This document shows, in pieces, positions 1 to 4,770 of a stretch of 6,248 nt of DNA. Each line of letters starts with the position of its first letter. Positions within the stretch are counted from its first letter, which is position 1. The stretch is taken from positions 18,205 to 24,452 of the forward strand of contig DCIZ01000051.1 of the NCBI GenBank assembly GCA_002317305.1, given 5' to 3'. This stretch comes from Campylobacter sp. UBA1713 (GTDB lineage: Bacteria > Campylobacterota > Campylobacteria > Campylobacterales > Campylobacteraceae). Under the pieces are notes generated by a model. That model saw nothing but the letters and a program-made list of their open reading frames with translations, was not told the DNA's origin and did no database searches. A program made the translations under genes and the position numbers.

Positions 1-17
1 AAAGCGTTAGCTTTTTA
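1..17 (+). terminator. Probable intrinsic terminator of an upstream gene, cut by the window edge
   Basis: The first bases form a small hairpin: AAAGC (1-5), loop GTTA (6-9), GCTTT (10-14), followed by two more T residues. A short stem closed by a tetraloop and running into T residues fits a Rho-independent terminator. The 5' arm may continue upstream of base 1, so the full stem length cannot be seen. No open frame entering from the left passes base 44, so any upstream gene ends before or just inside the window. The rest of the spacer (18-74) is AT-rich and ends in the ribosome binding site of the next gene. Confidence 0.4.
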
Positions 18-74
18 CCAAAATTATATATTTTGAATTTGTGAGATAAAAATTAGAAAATTAGGACAAAGACG

Positions 75-857
75 ATGCTTTTTTTGATGATGATTTTCGG
101 GGCGGTTTTTGGCTCGTTTTGTGGCGTTTTAAATTCACGTGCTGGTAGCAAAGAGAGTGCATTTAGCGGGCGGAGTCGCTGTGATTCTTGTCAAAAAAAG
201 CTAAAAGCGTGGCAGCTTGTGCCCATTTTTAGCTTTTTGTTTTTGCGTGGGCGGTGTGCCTTTTGTGGCGAGTTTATACCAAAGGTAAATTTGCTTTTTG
301 AGCTTTGTGGTGTGGTTTTTGGCGCTTTAGCGTGGGTTAGGGTTTTTGGTGAATTTAGTGAATTTGGCGGTTTTTTTAGTGGCGAAATTTTTCGTGCTTT
401 GGTGCTTTGCATGATGCTAAATTTGCTTTTTACTCTAAGTGTCATCGACTGGCGTTTTAGTGCCGTTCCGCAGAGCGTTTTGCTTTTTGTTTTTGGTTTT
501 TCGCTACTTTTTGGTGGCGAAGTGAAGTGGGCGTTTGTTTTTGTAGGTGCGTTTTTTGTTTTGAAAATGTGCGTTAGTGCGTGGCTTTGTCGTAGTCGTT
601 CTGGCGAAACGCTCGAGAGTATGGGCGAGGCAGATGTGGTGGTTTTTGGTCTTTTTGGGGCGGTTTTTGGCGCTTCTGGCGTGGTGGCGGTCTTTGTGGC
701 GGCACTTGTTCAGCTCGTTTTTCACGTGGCGTTTAGAAAGCGTGAACTTCCGTTTGTGCCCGCACTTTGTGTGGCGTTTTTGGTCGTGCTCTTTTTTGAG
801 AAAGAAGTGGCAGGTTTTTTAAATTTAGACATTTTAGAGAAATTTATCTCTTTTTAA
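75..857 (+). CDS. pilD: Prepilin peptidase, type IV leader peptidase family (A24)
   Basis: Membrane aspartyl protease that removes the leader peptide of type IV pilin-like or type II secretion pseudopilin precursors; family members often also N-methylate the new N-terminus. At 260 aa it has the usual family length. Visible features in order: an N-terminal membrane segment with G-S-F (13-15), a cytoplasmic loop with two CxxC pairs (C36/C39 and C61/C64) as in zinc-binding members, then several hydrophobic segments. The first catalytic aspartate is D125, in V-I-D-W with a following V-P. The second is D187, in M-G-E-A-D. The family signature there is GxGD, so alanine replaces the second glycine. 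The usual R-Y-P after the second CxxC pair is also absent (K-V-N here). ATG 75 has AGGA at 63-66. In Campylobacter such an enzyme would serve the pseudopilins of DNA uptake; that role is inferred. The + strand is strongly G/T-rich, partly reflecting many Phe, Val and Leu codons. Confidence 0.9.
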   Translation: MLFLMMIFGAVFGSFCGVLNSRAGSKESAFSGRSRCDSCQKKLKAWQLVPIFSFLFLRGRCAFCGEFIPKVNLLFELCGVVFGALAWVRVFGEFSEFGGFFSGEIFRALVLCMMLNLLFTLSVIDWRFSAVPQSVLLFVFGFSLLFGGEVKWAFVFVGAFFVLKMCVSAWLCRSRSGETLESMGEADVVVFGLFGAVFGASGVVAVFVAALVQLVFHVAFRKRELPFVPALCVAFLVVLFFEKEVAGFLNLDILEKFISF

Positions 858-879
858 TATTGTTATTTGCAAACTAAAA

Positions 880-965
880 GGGGTCGCAGGGGCAAAGCCC
901 CCGTTCCCGCCGTCCCGCCGCTGTTTTTCTTTTGAACTTTGTGAAAAAGAAAAACAGCGGCGGGA
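880..965 (+). repeat. Repeat family A, copy 1: GC-rich element with a 21-bp perfect hairpin
   Basis: The element starts 22 bases after the peptidase stop with GGGGTCGCAGGGGC (880-893). A short hairpin follows, GGGGC (889-893) / AAA / GCCCC (897-901), and then a long perfect inverted repeat, 913-933 against 945-965, with an 11-base loop. The stem is GC-rich at its base and T/A-rich near the loop. A closely related copy lies in inverted orientation at 2193-2275. The long stem is not followed by a T-run, so it is not a standard intrinsic terminator, although it may stop or stabilise the transcript of the peptidase gene. It looks like a non-coding dispersed element of REP or MITE type. Confidence 0.8.
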
Positions 966-975
966 GTATAAATTT

Positions 976-1108
976 AGGGTATCTCTAAAAACCATTTAAC
1001 TAAATTTGAGTGGCTCACTTTTGAGCCTGTTTTTGCATAGTTTTAAGCCAAAAAATCTGCTAAAAACATTTCTCAAAATTGAGCCAAACTGATTTTTAGA
1101 GACACCCT
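976..1108. repeat. Repeat family B: imperfect long palindrome upstream of the permease gene
   Basis: The outer arms 976-991 (AGGGTATCTCTAAAAA) and 1093-1108 are complementary at 15 of 16 positions. An inner pair matches at 13 of 14: GGCTCACTTTTGAG on the left (around 1012) pairs with CTCAAAATTGAGCC (1072-1085). The AT-rich centre is also loosely palindromic. The whole 133-base unit could fold as one long interrupted stem. Its right arm read in reverse (1101 to 1075) matches 4608-4634 at 25 of 27 bases, so this is a dispersed repeat. It ends just before a possible -10 box (TATAGA, 1110-1115) for the next gene. No coding potential is visible. Confidence 0.7.
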
Positions 1109-1130
1109 TTATAGAAAAATTTTTATAGTG

Positions 1131-1134
1131 AGGA
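1131..1134 (+). promoter_or_regulatory. Ribosome binding site that sets the permease start at 1140
   Basis: AGGA at 1131-1134, inside GTGAGGATTCTT, sits five bases before ATG 1140. The same open frame could begin at GTG 1128, but no purine-rich Shine-Dalgarno sequence precedes that codon (only A/T-rich sequence), and the AGGA would then lie inside the gene. The start at 1140 is therefore preferred, shortening the protein by four residues. Confidence 0.7.
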
Positions 1135-1139
1135 TTCTT

Positions 1140-2168
1140 ATGAGTAGGGCAAACAGATATTTGGTTTCGAATTTTTTGATGAGTTTTACCTCCGTTTTTG
1201 CTACGCTTTTTGTCATTTTAGCGATAGTTTTTTTCTTACAAGTAACGAAAATTTCTAGCTACATAGAGATAAGCGGTGGCGAGCTAGCAGAGCTTTTTAG
1301 CTACACTTTGCCGCAACTTTTGGCATTTTGTCTGCCTATTAGCTTTTTTGTTTCTGTAGCGATGAGCTTTTTTCGCCTCTCAAAAGAGAGTGAGAGCACG
1401 GTGCTTTTTACGCTCGGGTTTTCGCCAAAACGCATCGCTGCGACTTTTTTGGGCATCGCTACGCTTTTGAGTGCGTTTTTGGTATTTAACGCTACTTTTT
1501 TGATTCCAGCGGGCTTTAACCTAAACGAGAGTTTTATAGTGCAAAAACGAAGCAAGATGAACTTAAATTTGCGTGCTAGTCAGCTAGGGCAGAAGTTTGG
1601 CGAGTGGATGATTTTTATAGAAAAAGAGAGGCTTGTGGGTGAAAAAAAGGTCTATGAAGATATCTCGCTTTACACTATTGACAAAGGTTTAGAGAGGCTC
1701 GTGGTGGCAAAAGAGGCGTTCATGGACGGAGATGGCTCGCGTGTGGAGCTGGTGCTAAAAAACGGGCAAATGTATGACATGAGCGACCAAAATTTGTGGC
1801 ACGTCTCAAATTTTGACAAACTTTCGTTTCGCGTTCTTAGTGGCGACAGTGAGTTTCGGGCGCTTGGGACTTTTGACTACTGGGCAAATGTTTTTCGTGA
1901 CCAAAAACGGGTAAAAGACATAACTATTTACGGGCTTTTGTCGCTCTTTCCGCTTGCGACTGTGCTTTTTGGACTTTCGTTTGGAATCGTTACTTACAGG
2001 TATGAAAAAGGCATCATTTATGGTGGAATTTTTGTCGTTTTGGCAGGTTACTTTGTGTCGATGATGTTGCTAGCTAAAACGCCAATAGTGGCGGTGGGCG
2101 GTGTTTTTTTGACGAGCTTTGTTTTATCTGTTTTGTATTTTAAATTTAAAATTTTGCGGAAATATTAG
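1140..2168 (+). CDS. LptF/LptG (YjgP/YjgQ) family permease of the LPS transport complex
   Basis: Inner-membrane half of the LptB2FG ABC exporter, which lifts lipopolysaccharide (lipooligosaccharide in many campylobacters) out of the inner membrane and onto the periplasmic LptC/LptA bridge. With the start at 1140 the protein has 342 aa, slightly shorter than the E. coli proteins. The architecture fits: three N-terminal membrane segments (about 10-35, 53-78 and 99-122), a soluble periplasmic region (about 125-258), and three C-terminal segments (about 262-334). Between the second and third segments is K-E-S-E-S-T-V-L-F-T-L-G-F-S-P-K-R-I (82-99). It matches the family's conserved cytoplasmic E...GxS...RI stretch, where the ATPase LptB docks. 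An L-I-P-A-G-F-N-L follows the third segment. I cannot separate LptF from LptG by eye; LptF is a reasonable guess. The gene stands alone between repeats, and a copy of repeat family A lies on each side. Confidence 0.88.
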   Translation: MSRANRYLVSNFLMSFTSVFATLFVILAIVFFLQVTKISSYIEISGGELAELFSYTLPQLLAFCLPISFFVSVAMSFFRLSKESESTVLFTLGFSPKRIAATFLGIATLLSAFLVFNATFLIPAGFNLNESFIVQKRSKMNLNLRASQLGQKFGEWMIFIEKERLVGEKKVYEDISLYTIDKGLERLVVAKEAFMDGDGSRVELVLKNGQMYDMSDQNLWHVSNFDKLSFRVLSGDSEFRALGTFDYWANVFRDQKRVKDITIYGLLSLFPLATVLFGLSFGIVTYRYEKGIIYGGIFVVLAGYFVSMMLLAKTPIVAVGGVFLTSFVLSVLYFKFKILRKY

Positions 2169-2192
2169 GCTGTTTTGAATCTGTTTTTTATA

Positions 2193-2275
2193 GTCCCTCG
2201 CCGTTTTTCTTTTCGATAAATCTCGAAGAAAAACGGCGAGGGACGGTGGGCGGGGGCTTTCGCCCCTGCGACCCC
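2193..2275 (-). repeat. Repeat family A, copy 2, in inverted orientation
   Basis: The element starts 25 bases after the permease stop. It has a perfect 19-bp inverted repeat (2193-2211 against 2226-2244), then a small hairpin GGGGC (2253-2257) / GCCCC (2262-2266), ending in GCGACCCC at 2275. Read on the - strand it begins GGGGTCGCAGGGGC and follows the copy at 880-965 through both hairpins, with a few substitutions and small indels. Both copies have their long-stem end facing the permease gene, so 880-2275 is bounded by inverted repeats. As with copy 1, no U-tract follows the stem; transcript termination or protection is possible but unproven. Confidence 0.8.
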
Positions 2276-2324
2276 GTCGAATCGCTTCGCAATCCGCTTT
2301 AAGTTTATTTTAAGCTTTTTTAGC

Positions 2325-2330
2325 TATAAT
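2325..2330 (+). promoter_or_regulatory. Sigma-70-type -10 box of the tRNA-Leu gene
   Basis: A perfect TATAAT at 2325-2330 lies behind a T-rich tract (2301-2321) with no good TTGACA at the -35 position. This is the arrangement known for vegetative promoters in Campylobacter and Helicobacter. Transcription would begin near 2337, about 16 bases before the mature 5' end of the tRNA. Confidence 0.7.
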
Positions 2331-2352
2331 TCAACATCTTTTTTGTTTTTTA

Positions 2353-2439
2353 GCCTGAGTGGTGGAATTGGTAGACGCGCTAGACTCAAAATCTAGTATG
2401 GGCAACCATGTGACGGTTCGAGTCCGTCCTCAGGCACCA
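2353..2439 (+). tRNA. tRNA-Leu, anticodon CAA, with encoded CCA end
   Basis: A full class II tRNA. The acceptor stem is GCCTGAG (2353-2359) with CTCAGGC (2429-2435), followed by discriminator A and an encoded CCA (2437-2439). The anticodon stem is CTAGA (2380-2384) with TCTAG (2392-2396); the seven-base loop CTCAAAA puts anticodon CAA at 2387-2389, reading UUG leucine codons. The variable arm is ATGG/CCAT closed by GCAA (2398-2409). The T arm is GACGG/CCGTC with loop TTCGAGT. The D loop has the usual GG (AATTGGTAGA). A long variable arm together with a leucine anticodon leaves little doubt. The sequence after the CCA is T-rich (from 2441) but shows no terminator hairpin. Confidence 0.97.
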
Positions 2440-2528
2440 CTTGTTTTTAGCTTTTACTTTACTTTTTACCTTATTCATCGCACATTACAAAAATATTTTC
2501 AAATAATTTATAAAAAGCAAATTTAGGC

Positions 2529-2534
2529 TAAAAT
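2529..2534 (+). promoter_or_regulatory. Possible -10 box for the TtcA-family gene
   Basis: TAAAAT (2529-2534) follows an A/T-rich stretch and lies 48 bases before the start codon in the spacer after the tRNA. Such boxes occur often by chance in AT-rich sequence, so this is tentative. Nothing else is recognised in 2440-2576 apart from the AAGGA ribosome binding site at 2567-2571. Confidence 0.35.
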
Positions 2535-2576
2535 TAAAAAAATTTACACAACCCAAATTCTTAAAAAAGGAAAAAC

Positions 2577-3347
2577 ATGTTTGAGATAAGCAAAAAACTT
2601 CTTAGAGTTGTCGGACAGACAAACGCACGATACAAGATGTTTGAAAAGGGCGACAAAATCTTGCTCGGTTTGAGCGGCGGAAAAGATAGCATCACGCTAG
2701 CCCATTTGCTAAAACATTTTTCAAGCGTAACGCCAGAAAAATTCGAATTTCGCGCCGTTACCATCACCTACGGCATCGGCGAGGAGCTGGCTTTTTTGCA
2801 CGAGCACTGCCTCCAAAACGGCATCGACCACGAGTTTATTGACACAAAAATTTACGAGATAGGCAAAGAGAAAGTCCGTGAAAATTCCACTTTTTGCTCA
2901 TTTTGCTCACGCATGAGACGCGGATATCTCTACTCTTATGCGCTAGAACACGGCTTTAACAAAGTGGCACTTGGGCATCATTTAGACGATGCGGCGGAGA
3001 GTTTTTTTATGAATTTTACCTACAACGGCGCACTTCGCACGCTGCCACCACGCTACACAGCTAGCAATGGACTGGGAGTGATTCGTCCGCTCATTTGTGT
3101 TAGAGAGCGACAAATTCGCGACTGCATCGCCAAAAATGGCACACGCGTGGTAGGTTGTGATGCGTGTCCAGCAAGAAAATTTGGCAAAGAGCCTTTTGCG
3201 AGGGCAAACACAAAGGAGCTTTTGGCAAATTTAGAACAGGCAAATCCAAAGCTTTTTGTCTCACTTCAAGCAGCGTTTGAAAATGTGCATCTAGCTAGCT
3301 TTTTTGGCATGGCGACAGAGGGCGAAGATGAGAAGTGCGAGGAGTGA
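2577..3347 (+). CDS. ttcA: TtcA-family tRNA 2-thiocytidine biosynthesis protein (PP-loop ATPase)
   Basis: A cytoplasmic enzyme likely to put sulfur on a tRNA cytidine (position 32 in E. coli), using ATP to adenylate the base and an iron-sulfur cluster. The PP-loop S-G-G-K-D-S is at 33-38. C107-S-F-C110 followed by S-R-M-R-R-G matches the family's first cluster-binding pair. G-H-H-L-D-D at 133-138 is the second conserved nucleotide-site motif. P-P-R-Y (157-160), then I-R-P-L, lead to C194-D-A-C197; C194 is the likely third cluster ligand. At 256 aa it is shorter than the 311-aa E. coli protein, with the shortening at both ends, but all core motifs are present. ATG 2577 has a good AAGGA six bases upstream. 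It sits 137 bases after a tRNA gene, but co-transcription is not evident. Related PP-loop enzymes (TtuA/Ncs6 type) modify U54 or U34; the CSFCSRxRRG context favours TtcA, and the exact target is inferred. Confidence 0.88.
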   Translation: MFEISKKLLRVVGQTNARYKMFEKGDKILLGLSGGKDSITLAHLLKHFSSVTPEKFEFRAVTITYGIGEELAFLHEHCLQNGIDHEFIDTKIYEIGKEKVRENSTFCSFCSRMRRGYLYSYALEHGFNKVALGHHLDDAAESFFMNFTYNGALRTLPPRYTASNGLGVIRPLICVRERQIRDCIAKNGTRVVGCDACPARKFGKEPFARANTKELLANLEQANPKLFVSLQAAFENVHLASFFGMATEGEDEKCEE

Positions 3348-3370
3348 GAATTTAGTAGAATCTAAAAATC

Positions 3371-3429
3371 AACGCCGTAATTTGCAATGGCGTTAGCCTG
3401 AAGAATTCCCCGCGGTCGGCTACACCTCC
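3371..3429. repeat. Repeat family D, degenerate composite copy
   Basis: AACGCCGT (3371-3378), GGCGTTAGCC (3389-3398) and GAAGAATTCCCC follow, in the same order, the repeat at 6072-6115, with small gaps. The next 17 bases (3413-3429) are the reverse complement of 6089-6105 at 16 of 17 positions. The unit is thus a direct partial copy joined to an inverted partial copy. AACGCC (3371-3376) and GGCGTT (3389-3394) can pair, and GGC-GTTA-GCC forms a smaller hairpin. It occupies most of the 113-base spacer after the TtcA-family gene. No T-run follows, so a terminator role is not clear. Confidence 0.6.
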
Positions 3430-3460
3430 ATTACCTAAATTTAAAACAAAGGACAAAAAA

Positions 3461-4600
3461 ATGAAACTACAAACAAAACTCATAAAAGGCATAAACGCAA
3501 AAACGTTGCCTTATGGCGCAGTCGTTCCACCCATCTTTTTAGCAAGCACATATGTCCAAAGCGACCTCGACCACCCGGGCACTTTTGGCTACCAAAGGAG
3601 CAAAAACCCGACAACAAACGCATTTGAGACGCTTTTTGCTAGTGTCGAAGGGTGTAAACACTGCTTTGCGACTAGCACGGGCATGGCGGCAACTAGCGTG
3701 GTTTTCAACCTCTTTAAAAGTGGCGACCGTGTCATATTTAACAGCAACATTTACGGCGGAACGTTTCGTTATGCTAGCACGCTTTTTGAGAATCAAGGGA
3801 TAAAATACGAGCTAAAAGCCGACCTAAACGAGCTTACAGAGCTGCCGCCTGACACGCGGGCGGTTTTTGTGGAGACGCCGTCAAACCCGCTTTTACGCAT
3901 CACTGACGTTAAAAAGATAGTCGAACTTGCTCACAAACACGGCGCGCTTGTCATAGCTGACAACACTTTTTTGCCGTTGCACCAAAACCTCTTCGAACTA
4001 GGCGTGGACATCGTAGTTTACAGCGCTACAAAATACATAGGCGGGCACGCAGATGTCCTTGCGGGGCTGGTTTGCACAAACGATGACGTGCTAGCTGAAC
4101 GCTTTGCGCTCATAAAAAACACACTGGGCTGTCCGCTTTCGCCGTTTGACAGCTACACGCTCATTAGAGGCATAAAGACACTAAAACTTCGCATGGACGC
4201 AGCACAAAAAAACACGGCTAGAATCGTTGAGTTTTTAAGCACTCACGAGGGCGTTTCTCAAATTTACTTCGCGGGGTCTCACAGCGCGCACGAAAAGGCA
4301 CTTCACGCACAGCAAGCTGGCGGTGCTTTGGGGTGCGTCATATCTGTTGAGCTAAACGAAGGGTGGGACTACAAGGCGTTTTGTGCGGCTTTGAAAGTCT
4401 TTGACCTAGCGGTTAGTCTTGGTGGCGTGGAGAGTTTGGTTTGTCAGCCAGCGACAATGACGCACGAGAGTTATCCAAAAGAGTTGAAAGATGAGATAGG
4501 AATCAAAGATAGTTTAATCCGCCTTGCCGTTGGGTGCGAAGACATAGACGACCTTTTGGGCGACTTGGCGCAGGCTTTGGAGGTGGCTAGGAAAAAATAA
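3461..4600 (+). CDS. Trans-sulfuration PLP enzyme, cystathionine gamma-synthase / beta-lyase type
   Basis: Cytoplasmic PLP enzyme of the Cys/Met metabolism family (MetB/MetC type). It would make cystathionine from an activated homoserine and cysteine, or split cystathionine to homocysteine, ahead of methionine synthesis. Its 379 aa is the normal length. Visible residues: Y44 and R46 (phosphate contact from the partner subunit), Y98 in N-I-Y-G-G-T (stacks on PLP), E138-T-P-S-N-P, D167 in A-D-N-T-F-L (ring nitrogen), and K191 in S-A-T-K-Y-I-G-G-H (Schiff base). S319-L-G-G-V-E-S-L and R354 in L-I-R-L-A-V-G (substrate carboxylate) complete the site. The SLGGVESL...PATMTH stretch is of the gamma-synthase/gamma-lyase type, not the S-W-G-G-Y form of E. 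coli MetC. However, firmicute-type beta-lyases share it, so the reaction cannot be fixed from motifs and a gamma-lyase is also possible. ATG 3461 has AGGA at 3450-3453. No methionine-pathway neighbour is present. Confidence 0.88.
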   Translation: MKLQTKLIKGINAKTLPYGAVVPPIFLASTYVQSDLDHPGTFGYQRSKNPTTNAFETLFASVEGCKHCFATSTGMAATSVVFNLFKSGDRVIFNSNIYGGTFRYASTLFENQGIKYELKADLNELTELPPDTRAVFVETPSNPLLRITDVKKIVELAHKHGALVIADNTFLPLHQNLFELGVDIVVYSATKYIGGHADVLAGLVCTNDDVLAERFALIKNTLGCPLSPFDSYTLIRGIKTLKLRMDAAQKNTARIVEFLSTHEGVSQIYFAGSHSAHEKALHAQQAGGALGCVISVELNEGWDYKAFCAALKVFDLAVSLGGVESLVCQPATMTHESYPKELKDEIGIKDSLIRLAVGCEDIDDLLGDLAQALEVARKK

Positions 4601-4605
4601 AGAGC

Positions 4606-4634
4606 AACTCTAAAAACCAGTTTGGCTCGATTTT
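4606..4634 (-). repeat. Repeat family B, partial copy after the trans-sulfuration gene
   Basis: CTCTAAAAACCAGTTTGGCT and the following CGATTTT (4608-4634) match the reverse complement of 1075-1101 at 25 of 27 bases. The copy starts a few bases after the stop codon at 4600. Beyond it the match breaks at a block rich in GCTTCGC words, then seems to resume briefly at AATGTTTT (4656-4663), which in the other copy follows almost directly. This suggests that a short palindromic block was inserted or exchanged inside the repeat. Confidence 0.6.
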
Positions 4635-4668
4635 CAAAGAAGCTTCGCTTTGCGGAATGTTTTACACA

Positions 4669-4708
4669 GAAACATTTTTGCTTCGCAAAAGCACTTCGCT
4701 TGTTTTTA
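4669..4708 (-). repeat. Repeat family C, copy with an AT-rich stem, inverted
   Basis: Read on the - strand this is TAAAAACAAGCGAAGTGC, then a perfect stem-loop TTTTGC-GAA-GCAAAA (the + strand pairing is 4676-4681 with 4685-4690), then ATGTTTC. The two flanks match the tandem units at 6158-6236 (AAAACAAGCGAAGTGC and ATGTTTC), while the central stem differs in sequence but is again a perfect hairpin. It lies in the 170-base spacer before the transporter gene. It might also act as a transcription barrier after the trans-sulfuration gene, but it lacks a clean terminator layout. Confidence 0.65.
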
Positions 4709-4770
4709 GGAGATTAAATTTGCAAAAATTCCGCATTTGCACCATAAAATTTACATCATAAAGGCTTTAC

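Noticed and set aside
1..44. C-terminal tail of an upstream coding gene
   Set aside because: Two frames enter from the left and stop at 34-36 and 42-44, but the 11-13 residues visible do not match anything I can identify, and the hairpin at 1-14 suggests that the gene has already ended.
45..56. GATAAAAAT as a -10 box for the prepilin peptidase gene
   Set aside because: It is too weak and too common a word in AT-rich spacer sequence to call without transcript data.
504..725. Open frame on the - strand inside the prepilin peptidase gene
   Set aside because: It is Lys/Arg/Thr/Asn-rich and low in complexity, as expected from the complement of T/G-rich membrane-protein codons, and the + strand frame has clear family motifs. 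The other antisense frames (191-445, 1301-1555, 2561-2767, 3539-3796, 5198-5389) fail for the same reason.
1128..1139. GTG start four codons upstream for the permease gene
   Set aside because: No Shine-Dalgarno sequence precedes GTG 1128, whereas AGGA at 1131-1134 is well placed for ATG 1140.
880..2275. Composite transposon carrying the permease gene
   Set aside because: The flanking repeats contain no transposase or recombinase frame, and the gene between them is a housekeeping envelope gene with the same sequence style as its neighbours.
2440..2475. T-rich tract after the tRNA as an intrinsic terminator
   Set aside because: No stable hairpin precedes the T residues apart from the tRNA itself, so no terminator can be supported.
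3552..3803. Alternative + strand frame inside the trans-sulfuration gene
   Set aside because: It overlaps the conserved PLP-enzyme frame, lacks a ribosome binding site and shows no recognisable domain.
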